Shown piece by piece: positions 51,918 through 61,681 of a stretch of DNA of 64,000 nucleotides (position 1 is its first letter; every line of letters starts with the position of its first letter). Position numbers and translations under genes: made by a program. The notes beneath the pieces are model-generated. The model worked only from the letters and a program-made list of their open reading frames with translations, was not told the origin of the DNA and made no database searches. The DNA is from Paenibacillus solanacearum. Its GTDB lineage: Bacteria > Bacillota > Bacilli > Paenibacillales > NBRC-103111. Location of the stretch: NCBI RefSeq assembly GCF_910593845.1, contig NZ_CAJVAS010000016.1, forward strand, positions 1 to 64,000, written 5' to 3'.

Positions 51918-52883
51918 ATGACCAGAGACAACCACAGCATTCTGGACTGCACCATCCGCGATGGCGGATTAGTAAACAACTGGGACTTTAGCGTCCAATT
52001 CGTTAAAGACATGTATTACGGACTTAGCGAAGCTGGCGTTGAATATATGGAAATCGGCTATAAAAACTCCGCGAAGCTGCTGAAGGGTGCAGAAGCGGGT
52101 CCTTGGCGCTTCTTGAACGAAGACTTCCTGAAAGAAGTCATCACGACCAAGACCGATACGAAGCTTTCCGCGCTTGTCGATATCGGACGCGTCGATGAGA
52201 AGGACATTTTGCCCCGCGAGCAAAGCATGCTCGATTTGATCCGCGTAGCGACTTACATCAAAGACGTGGACAAGGCGCTGGATCTCGTTCATAAGTTCAA
52301 CGGATACGGCTACGAAACCTCAATCAATATTATGGCGCTCTCCCATGTAATGGAGAACGATCTGAACGAAGCGTTCGAAGAGATCAACAAAAGTCCGGTA
52401 GACGTTGTATACATCGTCGATTCGTACGGAAGCATGGACTACAAGGATATCGACTACCTCGTATCCAAATTCCAGCGGCTGTTGCCTGACAAGAAGCTTG
52501 GCGTTCACATGCACAACAACATGCAGCTCGCCTTCTCCAATACGATTATGGGCGCGAGCAAAGGCGTTCAGTTCCTTGACACTTCCGTATACGGCATGGG
52601 CCGCGCTGCGGGCAACTGCCCTACCGAGCTGATTGTGAGCCACTTGAAGAACCGCAAATACGACGTGCGTCCGGTGCTCGGCATTATCGAGAAGCATATG
52701 ATCGAGATGCGCGAGAAATGGGAATGGGGCTACATTATCCCTTACATGATCGCCGGCGTATTGAACGATCACCCGCGTTCTGCAATGGCGCTTCGCTCCA
52801 GCGCAGACAAAGACAAGTTCGTCGAATACTACGACAAGCTGACATCGCCTGAAGTGATGCCGGCGAATCATCATTCCGACTAA
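51918..52883 (+). CDS. Aldolase catalytic domain protein (HMGL-like)
   Basis: A 321-residue TIM-barrel enzyme of the HMG-CoA lyase-like / DmpG group. The metal and substrate motif LDCTIRDGG near the N-terminus and HMHNN with two metal-binding His in the second half are clear, as is GMGRAAGNCPTELIV. The family cleaves or joins C-C bonds next to a ketoacid. There is no dehydrogenase partner next to it, so the pathway is unknown. ATG at 51918 follows GAGAGGAG by 10 nt; the upstream frame is not conserved in style. Confidence 0.88.
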   Translation: MTRDNHSILDCTIRDGGLVNNWDFSVQFVKDMYYGLSEAGVEYMEIGYKNSAKLLKGAEAGPWRFLNEDFLKEVITTKTDTKLSALVDIGRVDEKDILPREQSMLDLIRVATYIKDVDKALDLVHKFNGYGYETSINIMALSHVMENDLNEAFEEINKSPVDVVYIVDSYGSMDYKDIDYLVSKFQRLLPDKKLGVHMHNNMQLAFSNTIMGASKGVQFLDTSVYGMGRAAGNCPTELIVSHLKNRKYDVRPVLGIIEKHMIEMREKWEWGYIIPYMIAGVLNDHPRSAMALRSSADKDKFVEYYDKLTSPEVMPANHHSD

Positions 52884-52909
52884 TCGCTCGCCGATCGCGC
52901 GAATGAACA

Positions 52910-52947
52910 GCCCGGCTCTCGTTCCTAACCCAGGAACGGAGCCGGGC
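52910..52947 (+). terminator. Terminator of the aldolase-domain gene
   Basis: Stem GCCCGGCTC(t)CGTTCCT / AGGAACG(g)AGCCGGGC with a 5-nt loop is followed by a T-rich tail. The remaining bases to 53199 show no gene I can support. Confidence 0.9.
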
Positions 52948-53199
52948 CTTACTTATTTTATTACGCAGACCCGCCGATCCTCCGGCTCCCGGCCGGCAGC
53001 CCTTGAACTATAGACTGCATGCAACAATCGCTTAACCGTCTCTCCACCCTCCGATCCGCACAAGAAGACCGCCCATCTCGCACAGCCTGATGGTTCGTTC
53101 ATCACGGCTTGCTTAACGCTGTTCATTTCGTTCCGTACGGCGTAACGCCGACCGGACCGACGACTGTCCCCATACCGACGATAAAGGAGTGTGTCTTCC

Positions 53200-54024
53200 A
53201 TGACGCCGAACGTCGCTTATACAACCCCGAAGCAGCTGCTGAACCCGGCCAGCGGTTATTTGACAGGCTACAGCCATACGCTCAATCCGTATGTCGGCTG
53301 CGCCTTCGCCTGTTCCTACTGCTATGTCCGCGAAATGCCGGTAGCGAAATTTCGCGGCGAGCCGTGGGGCACTTGGGTCGACGTGAAGCAGTCCGCCGCC
53401 ACGCTGCTAGCCAAAGAACTCGTAAAGGCGAAGCGGAAAGGCCCGGTGACCGTCTTCATGTCCTCGAGCACCGACCCGTACCAGCCCATCGAATACAAGA
53501 CGCAGCTTACCCGCTCGCTGCTTGAGCTGATGGCCGGTCAGGAGACGCCCGATTTCCTGCTCGTCCAAACGCGCAGCCCACTCGTGACGCGGGATATCGA
53601 CCTGCTGCAGCGGCTCGGCTCGCGCGTCCGCGTCAGTCTGACAGTCGAGACCGACCTTGAGCCAGTGCGCAAGGCGTTCTCTCCGGCGGCGCCACCTATT
53701 GCAGCCCGCCTGCAAGCGCTCCGTCAGCTGGTGCAGGCCGTCGTGCCGGTGCAAGCGTGCGTCTCCCCGGTGCTGCCTAGCAGCGAGCGGTTCACGGAGA
53801 CGCTGCTCGCGACCGGCGTCAGCCGGTTCTGCATCGACGACTTCTTCATGGGCGACGGCAGCTTGGGCAAGCGCACTGAGCGGCTCGGCATTCGTCATCT
53901 GTATGACGAGCTTGGACTTCAAGAATGGTACGACCGCTCCGCCTACTTACGGGTAGCGGAACGGCTCAAGCAGCTCGTTCCCGAAGAAAACGTCTACGTG
54001 AGTCAAGCCGGTTTCCTGCCGTAA
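53200..54024 (+). CDS. SPL-family radical SAM protein
   Basis: A 274-residue radical SAM enzyme with the cluster motif C-X3-C-X2-C (Cys34, Cys38, Cys41 in YVGCAFACSYCYV), followed by the SST/DPYQPIE segment of the family. It is related to, but shorter than, spore photoproduct lyase, and lacks that enzyme's C-terminal features, so the reaction is not certain. ATG at 53200 is 10 nt after AAGGAG; the GTG at 53191 is too close. It is convergent with the AraC gene. Confidence 0.9.
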   Translation: MTPNVAYTTPKQLLNPASGYLTGYSHTLNPYVGCAFACSYCYVREMPVAKFRGEPWGTWVDVKQSAATLLAKELVKAKRKGPVTVFMSSSTDPYQPIEYKTQLTRSLLELMAGQETPDFLLVQTRSPLVTRDIDLLQRLGSRVRVSLTVETDLEPVRKAFSPAAPPIAARLQALRQLVQAVVPVQACVSPVLPSSERFTETLLATGVSRFCIDDFFMGDGSLGKRTERLGIRHLYDELGLQEWYDRSAYLRVAERLKQLVPEENVYVSQAGFLP

Positions 54025-54028
54025 TCTT

Positions 54029-54958
54029 CTATGGCTCTACCCGAAGGAAGGAGACCGGATCGACTTTTTTGCCCGACCGGTAATCGTTCGGCGTTACGCC
54101 GACAAGCGTGCGAAATACTTTGATGAAATAGTTGGCGTACTCGAATCCGCATTCGGCGGCAATCGTTTGTACCGTTTTATCCGTATGCCGCAGCAGCCAC
54201 GCCGCCTGTTCCACCCGAACCTTCCGCAAATATTGACTCGGCGTCAAGCCTGTCTTCTTGTGGAACTGGCGGCAAAAATGGTATTTGGTCAGTCCGGCGG
54301 ACGAAGCCATATCGTCAATGGACAAATCGTACCGGTAGCTGCTCTTCATCAGCTTGACCGCCGCACGGATCGGCCCTGGCAGCTCCTCCGTCGCCCGCAC
54401 GATCCCTCTTCCTTCCGCCAGCCGATGCAGCCCCATCATCCATTCGTACAGCCGCGCCGAAATCGTGAACTTATCGAGCTGCGGGTCTTCATATATGGCC
54501 CGGTACAGCCGGCTGAGTGCGGCGACAGGCTCCGGATGCTCGCGGAAATTCAGCACCGGTCCCATCTGCCGAATCATCTCCTTGCAGTGATTCAAGGCGT
54601 CGATCCCGTGAATCACGACATACAGAAACTCCCACTCCCCCGCGTCTTCAGGCAAATAATATTCATGATCCCCTGGCACAACGGTCAAAAATCCGGTATC
54701 CTTCGTCAACGCATAATACGTTTCCCCGTCCCGCAGCATCCCTCGCCCGGCAAGTGTGTATTGAAATACAGCATAGCCGCCTCCCCGCCGTTCGCCGTGC
54801 CATCGATAGGCCGGCGACGTGACCCGATCCCAGCCGATATTGATTAACCGGATCGGCAGACCGGCGCCGCTCAAATATTTGAAGCCGAAGCTGGACCGGC
54901 TGCACGACTCATGAGGATAGAGCAATATTGTCGCATCCTTTCGATAATATGTTATCAT
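54029..54958 (-). CDS. AraC family regulator of the GH4 gene
   Basis: A 309-residue AraC regulator: N-terminal cupin-like domain (GGGYAVFQYTLAGRGMLRDGETYYALTKDTGFLTVVPG) and C-terminal double helix-turn-helix (IDDMASSAGLTKYHFCRQFHKKTG, IAAECGFEYANYFIKVFRTLVG). ATG at 54958 follows GAGGG. It is divergent from the alpha-galactosidase gene with 92 nt between, so it very probably activates that gene in response to a sugar. Confidence 0.93.
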   Translation of the reverse strand: MITYYRKDATILLYPHESCSRSSFGFKYLSGAGLPIRLINIGWDRVTSPAYRWHGERRGGGYAVFQYTLAGRGMLRDGETYYALTKDTGFLTVVPGDHEYYLPEDAGEWEFLYVVIHGIDALNHCKEMIRQMGPVLNFREHPEPVAALSRLYRAIYEDPQLDKFTISARLYEWMMGLHRLAEGRGIVRATEELPGPIRAAVKLMKSSYRYDLSIDDMASSAGLTKYHFCRQFHKKTGLTPSQYLRKVRVEQAAWLLRHTDKTVQTIAAECGFEYANYFIKVFRTLVGVTPNDYRSGKKVDPVSFLRVEP

Positions 54959-55050
54959 TGTAAGCCCTCGCGGATTTCCTATATTATGAAATTGCTTGGA
55001 GCGGCATGTCAATGGCCAATCCTATTTCTATGCAAATGTGGAGGGAATGA

Positions 55051-56424
55051 ATGATGTTGCAAATTGCCATGATCGGCGCGGGGAGCATCGGCTTCACCCG
55101 CAGGCTCGTGATGGACATCTTGGCGGTGGAAGCCTTCCGGGATGCGCAATTTCGTTTCATGGATATTAACGAGGAAAGTTTGAAGATGGCTGTGGACTTG
55201 TGCCGGCACATGATTGAGCACTATCAGCTGCCGGCGACCATTACAGCGACCACGAACCAGCGGGAGGCGATCGCCGGCGCGGACTACGTATTCTGCACCG
55301 CACGCGTCGGCGGGCTCGAAGCGTTCCGACACGATATCGAAATCCCGCTGCGTTACGGCGTCGACCAGTGCGTCGGCGATACGCTCGGACCGGGCGGCAT
55401 CTTCTTCGCGCTGCGCACCATTCCGGTTGTGCTGGATATCGCCCGCGACATGCGGGAAGTGGCGCCGGAGGCGCTGCTGCTGAACTATTCCAATCCGATG
55501 GCCATGAATACATGGGCGCTGCGCCGGGCCAGCGGGGTGCGCAACGTTGGGCTATGCCACGGCGTACAGCACAGTCACGCGCTGATCGCCAAGGCGCTCG
55601 GGCTCCCCAAGGAAGAGGTCGATTTCACGGCGGCCGGCATCAATCACCAGACCTGGTTCGTGCGTGTATCGCACGAAGGGCGCGATCTGCTGCCAGATAT
55701 TCTTCCTGCGATGGAGAACCATGCCGACATTGCCGAGCGAGAGCCTTGCCGTATCGATGTACTGCGCCGATTCGGTTATTTCTCCACCGAATCGAACGGT
55801 CATCTGAGCGAATATTTGCCGTGGTACCGCAAGCGTAACCCGGAAGAAACGGCGAAGTGGATTTACGATAAGACGTGGATCGGCGGCAAAACGGGAGGCT
55901 ACTTGTACCACTGCCTCAGCCGCGGCGACGAGTATAAGGAAAACTATCCGAAATGGCTCAGCGGGGAAAAAGAGTTTATTCGGCTCGGCGACCGCTCGGA
56001 GGAGCATGGCTCCTATATTGTGGAAGCGCTCGAAACCGGCAAAACGTACCGCGGCCACTTCAACATCGGCAACCGCGGCTTGATCACCAATCTACCCGAT
56101 GGATGCACGATCGAAATTCCGTGTTATGTCGACCGGAACGGTATCCAGCCTACCTTCGTCGGCGATCTGCCGCTTGCCTGCGCCGCAACATGCCGAGCCA
56201 GCGTCAGCGTGCAGGAGATGGCCGTCGAAGCGGCGCTGACCGGCGACCGGACGCTTGTGAAGCAGGCCGTACTGCATGATCCGCTGACTGCCGCCGTATG
56301 TACGACGGATGAAGTGTGGCGCATGTGCGACGACATGTTCGAAGCGCTTGCGCCGTGGCTTCCGCAGTTCAACGGCGAAGGACGCAAATGGCAGGACATC
56401 CCGCTGCCCGGCAGCGGCCTGTAA
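55051..56424 (+). CDS. Alpha-glucosidase/alpha-galactosidase, GH4 family
   Basis: A 457-residue NAD- and Mn-dependent glycosidase of family GH4, which cleaves alpha-galactosides by a redox mechanism in the cytosol. It has the nucleotide-binding GAGSIGFT, the NYSNPMAMNTWA segment, the metal-binding Cys169 in GLCHGVQH and His199 in GINHQTWF. The overall pattern is MelA-like. No transporter is beside it. GGAGGG precedes the ATG pair at 55051/55054. Confidence 0.94.
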   Translation: MMLQIAMIGAGSIGFTRRLVMDILAVEAFRDAQFRFMDINEESLKMAVDLCRHMIEHYQLPATITATTNQREAIAGADYVFCTARVGGLEAFRHDIEIPLRYGVDQCVGDTLGPGGIFFALRTIPVVLDIARDMREVAPEALLLNYSNPMAMNTWALRRASGVRNVGLCHGVQHSHALIAKALGLPKEEVDFTAAGINHQTWFVRVSHEGRDLLPDILPAMENHADIAEREPCRIDVLRRFGYFSTESNGHLSEYLPWYRKRNPEETAKWIYDKTWIGGKTGGYLYHCLSRGDEYKENYPKWLSGEKEFIRLGDRSEEHGSYIVEALETGKTYRGHFNIGNRGLITNLPDGCTIEIPCYVDRNGIQPTFVGDLPLACAATCRASVSVQEMAVEAALTGDRTLVKQAVLHDPLTAAVCTTDEVWRMCDDMFEALAPWLPQFNGEGRKWQDIPLPGSGL

Positions 56425-56509
56425 CGGCGTGGCGTAAGCAAGCATGCTGCGGCGGTGCCCGTACGGACCGAATCCATCTTGTATCATGGAAGATTCTCTT
56501 TAAAGCAAA

Positions 56510-56558
56510 AAAAGCTCTTATATCGCGATGATGCGTTCACCGCGATATAGGAGCTTTT
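56510..56558 (+). terminator. Bidirectional terminator between the GH4 and malic enzyme genes
   Basis: A long stem AAAAGCTC(t)TATATCGCG / CGCGATATA(g)GAGCTTTT lies between convergent genes, with A and T runs on the two sides. Confidence 0.9.
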
Positions 56559-56600
56559 CCTTGATTTATTGTATTCCGGAGTATCTTATTGCGTCCTGTC

Positions 56601-58004
56601 CTACCGGAAATCCGGTGGAATCCGGCGAGCTACGCCTGTCAGGATTGCGGCTTCGATAATCGCATGCCGCACTTTCGTGACGACTTGCTCGTTAAAGATG
56701 CTCGGAATGATATAATGCTCGTTCAGCTCCGCGCTCGTTACAACCGAGGCGATTGCGCGAGCGGCCGCCAGCTTCATCGGCTCGTTGATGCAGCGTGCAC
56801 GGCAGTCGAGCGCTCCCCGGAAAATGCCCGGAAAGCAAAGCACGTTATTGATCTGGTTCGGGTAGTCGCTTCTTCCTGTCGCCAAGACGCGTACATGCGG
56901 CTGGGCTTCATCCGGATCGATCTCCGGTTCCGGATTGGCCAGCGCAAAGACGATGCGGTCCTCATTCATCGTGCAGACGTCCTCTGCGCTCAGCAGGCCG
57001 CCGCGGGATACGCCGATGAATACATCCGCTCCGCGAAGCACTTCTTTCAGACTGCCTTCCGTTCCTTCGACCTGCGGCTGCTCCGCCAGCCACTGCCACA
57101 TCGGGTACTCGTAGTTGCCGCCCCGGACGATAGCGCCATGCTTGTCAACCGGAACGAGGCGTGTAACACCGGCGGCCAGCAGCATTTTGCAGATCGACAC
57201 GCCGGCGGCGCCGATGCCGTTGACGACGACTCTTACGTTTTCGATCCGTTTGCCAACAACTTTCAACGCATTCAATAAGCCGGCAAGCAGTACAACGGCC
57301 GTCCCGTGCTGATCGTCATGAAATACAGGAATATCGAGCTCTTCGGTAAGTCGTCTCTCGATTTCGAAGCAGCGCGGGGAGCTGATATCCTCCAGGTTGA
57401 TGCCGCCGAAGATCGGGCTCATCGCTTTGATCGTACGGATGATTTCCTCGGTGTCTTTCGTATCGAGACAAATCGGGAATGCATCCACGCCTGCGAGCTG
57501 CTTGAACAGCATGGCCTTGCCTTCCATGACCGGCGCCGCCGCATGCGGACCGATGTCGCCGAGCCCCAGCACGGCCGTCCCGTCCGAGACAACCGCGACG
57601 GTGTTCCGTTTGATTGTCAGCGAGTAGGCTTTATCCGGATTTTCATGGATCGCCGTACACACCCGCGCAACCCCCGGCGTATATACACGGGACAAGTCAT
57701 CACGGTTTTTGATAGGCAAATTGGGTTGTACCGAAATTTTGCCCCCGAGATGGACCAGGAACGTCCGGTCGGAAACGTTGATAACCTTGATGCCGTCATA
57801 CGCTTTCAACGATTCGACCACTGACGTTTCCGCCGATTCCGCCACATCCACGGTGAGGTCGCGTACAGAAGACTCTTTGCCCGGCCGAATGACGTCAATC
57901 GACGTAATATCGCCCCCGGCTTTGCTGATCGCAGCCGCTACATCGCCGAAACTGATCTTATTGTGATCCAGTTCCACCCGAAGAATAATGCTCGTTTGCG
58001 CCAT
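56601..58004 (-). CDS. NAD(P)-dependent malic enzyme with ACT domain
   Basis: A 467-residue enzyme. Residues 1-80 form an ACT-type regulatory domain (IILRVELDHNKISFGDVAAAISKAGGDI). The malic enzyme part has RVYTPGVARVC, SDGTAVLGLGDIGPHAAAPVMEGKAMLFKQL, DDQHGTA and NGIGAAGVSICKML (nucleotide binding). It converts malate to pyruvate and CO2 and links the TCA cycle to gluconeogenic or NADPH supply. The N-terminal ACT domain is known in some Firmicute homologues. Confidence 0.95.
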   Translation of the reverse strand: MAQTSIILRVELDHNKISFGDVAAAISKAGGDITSIDVIRPGKESSVRDLTVDVAESAETSVVESLKAYDGIKVINVSDRTFLVHLGGKISVQPNLPIKNRDDLSRVYTPGVARVCTAIHENPDKAYSLTIKRNTVAVVSDGTAVLGLGDIGPHAAAPVMEGKAMLFKQLAGVDAFPICLDTKDTEEIIRTIKAMSPIFGGINLEDISSPRCFEIERRLTEELDIPVFHDDQHGTAVVLLAGLLNALKVVGKRIENVRVVVNGIGAAGVSICKMLLAAGVTRLVPVDKHGAIVRGGNYEYPMWQWLAEQPQVEGTEGSLKEVLRGADVFIGVSRGGLLSAEDVCTMNEDRIVFALANPEPEIDPDEAQPHVRVLATGRSDYPNQINNVLCFPGIFRGALDCRARCINEPMKLAAARAIASVVTSAELNEHYIIPSIFNEQVVTKVRHAIIEAAILTGVARRIPPDFR

Positions 58005-58210
58005 GACTACCCTTCCTTTATGTATTATTCGTATTATTACACTGAAATCGTATCATGACATTCTATTATTACGCAATGCATCCCTTTACAGCGCCACATT
58101 AGTATATCATAAATGGAAAATGTGTACTCTTGTTCCTTTTGACAATACTGGATGGCAAAGGAATCGAACCCTGCCTCGCGGCCGGAAGGCGCACTGTAAG
58201 CAGAGCGGGC

Positions 58211-59257
58211 TTATCGCTTGTCCGTCTTCGCTTTGGCTGCCGCGTCCTTCAGCATCTCCGCGTTCATCGGACCGGGATGCTTATCGCGAATCATCCCTTC
58301 CCCGTCGATCACATAGGTAGCCGGATAGGCGTTCACCCGATACAGCTTGCTGATGTCCCCTTGCTTGTCAAGGGGAATCGGAAACGTGATCGCCCATTCT
58401 TCGATCCACGCCTTTACGACCGGCACACTCGCTTCGGTGGAGGTGGCGTTGACGCCTAAGATGACGACCCCCTCCTTCTGGTTCGCTTCGTAAAACCGCT
58501 GCATCTCCGGCATCTCCGCACGGCACGGCGGGCACCATGTCGCCCAAAAATTCAATATCACCGTCTTCCCCCGATACTCGGACAGTTTGACCGTCTCCCC
58601 GCTCAGCAGCGTTAGTTCGAAGTCCGGCGCCTGCTGCCCTACCTTCAATCCGGTTGCGTCTCCTGCCGGCAGCGCCGCTCCGGACTTGTCCCATAAGGGA
58701 GCAGCCAGCGAATGAACGAGCGCATAGGTGATGAGGAGCAGCATCGCCCACTGTGCCAGCGGCCTGAGTTGGGCCGAAGGCTGGGATCGGAGCCAGAGCA
58801 CCACAATGGCCGCAAGCGCCAAAGCGGTAGCCCCGTTCGTCAGTCGATTCGTCTCCCCAAATATTGACATTAAAGCTAAATACATTGTGTACCCGCTAAA
58901 AATGGGGAGAAGTGCCGAATCGATATACTTGGGAGCATTTAGTTTTAGCTTGTGTGCGGAGAGCGCAATATATACGGCTGCTGCCAGCGCCGCGATCCAA
59001 GCGCCGCGTTCGCCTCCGCTAAAATAAAGAAGCGACATCGGATTGCGAAGCATCTCCAATCCGCCGAACAAAAGCGGACTCAGCTTCCAGCAGAGGATCC
59101 ACAGCAAGGCGGCATTGATCATAACGGATCGGAATGCCGGTCCGAGCGCTGCCTGCTCTGACCGAATCTTCAATATTCCGAATCCGGCTAGAGCCGCCGC
59201 CACCGCGAATACGATAGGTTTGTGCAATACCAGCGGTCCCCATACCCATGTGTCCAT
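58211..59257 (-). CDS. Membrane-bound TlpA/ResA-like thiol-disulfide oxidoreductase
   Basis: A 348-residue protein: about six hydrophobic segments in the first 205 residues, then an extracytoplasmic thioredoxin domain (VGQQAPDFELTLLSGETVKLSEYRGKTVILNFWATWCPPC) with the CPPC active site and a cis-Pro region NAYPATYVIDGEG. Fused membrane modules of this kind feed or anchor ResA/TlpA redoxins, which reduce thiols outside the membrane, often for cytochrome c maturation. ATG at 59257 follows GGGGAG. The c-type cytochrome at 23408 is a possible client. Confidence 0.88.
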   Translation of the reverse strand: MDTWVWGPLVLHKPIVFAVAAALAGFGILKIRSEQAALGPAFRSVMINAALLWILCWKLSPLLFGGLEMLRNPMSLLYFSGGERGAWIAALAAAVYIALSAHKLKLNAPKYIDSALLPIFSGYTMYLALMSIFGETNRLTNGATALALAAIVVLWLRSQPSAQLRPLAQWAMLLLITYALVHSLAAPLWDKSGAALPAGDATGLKVGQQAPDFELTLLSGETVKLSEYRGKTVILNFWATWCPPCRAEMPEMQRFYEANQKEGVVILGVNATSTEASVPVVKAWIEEWAITFPIPLDKQGDISKLYRVNAYPATYVIDGEGMIRDKHPGPMNAEMLKDAAAKAKTDKR

Positions 59258-59417
59258 TCTGAATGACTCCCCGCTCTCTGTAACGTAATATCCCCATTGT
59301 GGGATGAACCGATTTGTTTTGTCAAATGATGTCCATGCTTGAGACTTATCGATGTTCCATTCACCGGAAGCGCTCGGCTTGCACATCCATACAACAAGAA
59401 CTGCAGGAGGGATTCAT

Positions 59418-60215
59418 TTGAACAAACCGCTCATTGCCTTGATCATCGCCACTGCCGTAACTGCCGGCTTCGCAAGCCTCCCTGCCGGACAAGCCCATGC
59501 CGCCACTTCGGATGCCGTCATTGTCAGTGGAGTCAACTTACGCGCTCAGCCGAGTGTCAGTGCCCGCAGCTACGGATTACTGAAAGCCGGGGAAACCATA
59601 ACGATATTGAGCCAGGCAAACAGCTATTGGTATCAGGTTCGCGACAGCCAAGGCCGGACAGGCTACGTGTCGGCGAACAACAAGTATATACAATCGTCCA
59701 GCGGCATGAATGGAGGCAGTACGGCCGGTAACAACAGCAGCAGCTCCGGCAGCCGCAGCGCAGTCACCGACGTGAACAGCATGAGTAGCCGCATCATTCG
59801 TGCCGGGAAAGCTTATTTGGGCACGCCTTACGAATTCGGCTCCGACCGTTCGAATACGCGTACCTTTGATTGCTCCGATTTCGTAAAACAAGCTTTTCAA
59901 GACGGAGCCGGCATTACGCTGCCTAGCGATTCCCGAAGCCAAGGCGCTTACGTCCGATCGCTCGGCCATACGACGACGAATTGGCGCAATTTGCAGCCAG
60001 GCGATGTCATGTTCTTCATGGCTTACAAGGGAACAAGCGCATCCGCTTACCCATCGGACACATCGGGACAACCGATTGCCCATGTAGGCATTTATTTGGG
60101 CAACGGCCAAATTCTTCATACGTATTCGAAAGACTCCGGCGGTGTCCGCATCGATCAAATCGCGGGGAAGCATTGGGAAAGCCGGTTTATTTTCGGCGGA
60201 AGCGCCATTTCATAA
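59418..60215 (+). CDS. Secreted SH3b-NlpC/P60 cell-wall hydrolase
   Basis: A 265-residue protein with a signal peptide (hydrophobic core about 8-25, cut at AHA), a bacterial SH3 domain (residues 33-95, VNLRAQPSVSARSYGLLKAGE) and a Ser/Gly-rich linker. A C-terminal NlpC/P60 domain shows catalytic Cys in RTFDCSDFVKQAF and His in IAHVGIYLGNG. It cleaves peptidoglycan stem peptides. TTG at 59418 follows GGAGG; the first 22 codons of the longer frame have no support. Confidence 0.93.
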   Translation: MNKPLIALIIATAVTAGFASLPAGQAHAATSDAVIVSGVNLRAQPSVSARSYGLLKAGETITILSQANSYWYQVRDSQGRTGYVSANNKYIQSSSGMNGGSTAGNNSSSSGSRSAVTDVNSMSSRIIRAGKAYLGTPYEFGSDRSNTRTFDCSDFVKQAFQDGAGITLPSDSRSQGAYVRSLGHTTTNWRNLQPGDVMFFMAYKGTSASAYPSDTSGQPIAHVGIYLGNGQILHTYSKDSGGVRIDQIAGKHWESRFIFGGSAIS

Positions 60216-60364
60216 TCGCTTAACTGCAGTCTGCGCCGTCTCTTCCTATTGCGAAGAGGCGGTTTTCGTTCGTCACGTCTTGCTGCAGCGCTGTTCCGAT
60301 GCACCGTCGCATCCGCAAATATGATATGATGGATTGGAGTATAAATCCATAAGGGGCGTAGCAT

Positions 60365-60808
60365 ATGCTGATCGACTTGAAGCACCGGCTTGAAGAAGAA
60401 CCGGTACAGGAACTGCTGTCGTCGGCCGTCTTCCCCGACCCGGAAGCGGTCGAACAAACGATCGGGCTGTATCGGTCAGATCAAACCATGGAGCTGCTCG
60501 GAATCGAACAAGACGGCGTGCTGCTGGGCATCGCCGGATTTCAAACCGACTCCGATCACCGGCTCCTGCTGCGGCATATCGCCGTGCAGCCGGAATATCG
60601 CGGCCAGGGTTACGGAAGAGGTCTGCTGCTGGAGCTGATTGCCTTGAAGCAGCCCGCGGCAATTGTGGCGGAGACAGACGAAGAGGCGGCTGACTTTTAC
60701 CGCAATGTCGGTTTTGTCGTTACCAGCCTGGGCGAGAAATACCCCGGCGTCGAACGATTTCAATGTCTTTACGAGGCGGAGATCGATGAAGAGGCAGACC
60801 GCCTATAG
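60365..60808 (+). CDS. GNAT family N-acetyltransferase
   Basis: A 147-residue acetyltransferase with the acetyl-CoA loop QPEYRGQGYGRG and the following FYRNVGF motif. The substrate is unknown. A GGGG site precedes ATG 60365. It is co-directional with the TagA-type glycosyltransferase 65 nt downstream. Confidence 0.88.
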   Translation: MLIDLKHRLEEEPVQELLSSAVFPDPEAVEQTIGLYRSDQTMELLGIEQDGVLLGIAGFQTDSDHRLLLRHIAVQPEYRGQGYGRGLLLELIALKQPAAIVAETDEEAADFYRNVGFVVTSLGEKYPGVERFQCLYEAEIDEEADRL

Positions 60809-60873
60809 CCTTAACGGCCACTGCCATTCACAAGTACAAGCGTTACAACATTACGACAGATAGGAAGGATCGC

Positions 60874-61626
60874 ATGAATCGACCGTCGACGCAAATCATG
60901 AACGTACCGTTCTCCAAATGGACCTTCGTCCAGACGCTCGAGCATTTGTCGGATATGCTGGAGCATGCAAGCCACCGGCCGCATCCGTATCATCTGATCA
61001 CGGCGAATCCGGAGATCGTCATGAAGTACCAGACCGATTCCGAGCTGCGGACGATTATGGACGAAGCCGACCTGATCACACCGGACGGCAGCGGCATCGT
61101 GCTGGCTTCCAGATGGCAGGGCGACCCGATTGCCGAGCGCGTCACCGGCTGCGACCTGCTCATCGGTCTACTTGAGCAAGGCAACCGGCAGGGCTGGTCC
61201 TTTTATTTTCTCGGCGCCGATGAGCATACGAGCCAGCTCGCCGTGGACAAAATTACAGCGCAGTACAGCCGCGTGCGCATTGCCGGCCGGCATCACGGTT
61301 TCTTCCAGGCCGGCGAGGAGGACACCATCATCGCAGACATTGCGGCGGCACAGCCGGATGTGCTGGTCGTGGCTCTTGGCGCGCCGGCTGCGGAAAAGTG
61401 GATTTACCGGCATCGAGCACAGCTGAACGCCAAGATGGCTTTTGGCGTCGGCGGCAGCCTGGACATCATCGCCGGGAAGGTCAAGCGGGCGCCGCTCCTA
61501 TGGCAGCGGCTGCATCTGGAATGGCTGCACCGGCTTCTGCTGCAGCCGTCACGCTGGAGACGGCAGCTTATACTGCCCGTGTTCGCCATGAAGACATTGA
61601 TCACAGGCCGCCGCGTCCGCTCCTAA
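60874..61626 (+). CDS. WecG/TagA/CpsF family glycosyltransferase
   Basis: A 250-residue GT26 enzyme. Family segments are ITANPEIVMKYQTDSELRTIMDEADLITPDGSGIVLASRW, FYFLGA, ALGAPAAEKWIYRH and FGVGGSLDIIAGKVKRAP. TagA adds N-acetylmannosamine to the undecaprenyl-linked GlcNAc in wall teichoic acid synthesis; related enzymes act on other wall polymers. No other teichoic acid genes are nearby, so the polymer is unsure. AGGAAGG precedes ATG 60874. Confidence 0.93.
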   Translation: MNRPSTQIMNVPFSKWTFVQTLEHLSDMLEHASHRPHPYHLITANPEIVMKYQTDSELRTIMDEADLITPDGSGIVLASRWQGDPIAERVTGCDLLIGLLEQGNRQGWSFYFLGADEHTSQLAVDKITAQYSRVRIAGRHHGFFQAGEEDTIIADIAAAQPDVLVVALGAPAAEKWIYRHRAQLNAKMAFGVGGSLDIIAGKVKRAPLLWQRLHLEWLHRLLLQPSRWRRQLILPVFAMKTLITGRRVRS

Positions 61627-61642
61627 TCCGTCGCAGAAAAGC

Positions 61643-61669
61643 AAAAAAGCCTTTCCCGCGGGAAAGGCT
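61643..61669 (-). terminator. Terminator between the TagA-type gene and the cta cluster
   Basis: A perfect stem AGCCTTTCC(CG) / (CG)GGAAAGGCT is followed by T6 on the minus strand. It ends the DUF420 gene and may also stop the convergent glycosyltransferase gene. Confidence 0.85.
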
Positions 61670-61681
61670 GATCACTTGGCT

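Noticed and set aside
52953..53201. An 82-codon minus-strand frame between the aldolase-domain gene and the radical SAM gene.
   Set aside because: It overlaps the terminator of one gene and the ribosome site of the other and has no family resemblance.
58151..58176. On the minus strand a GGTTCGATTCC piece with flanking bases ending CCA looks like the T-arm and 3' end of a tRNA.
   Set aside because: The acceptor length is wrong if CCA is encoded, one T-stem pair fails, and no D-arm or anticodon arm can be built from the upstream bases, which overlap the redoxin gene. It may be a chance match or an old remnant.
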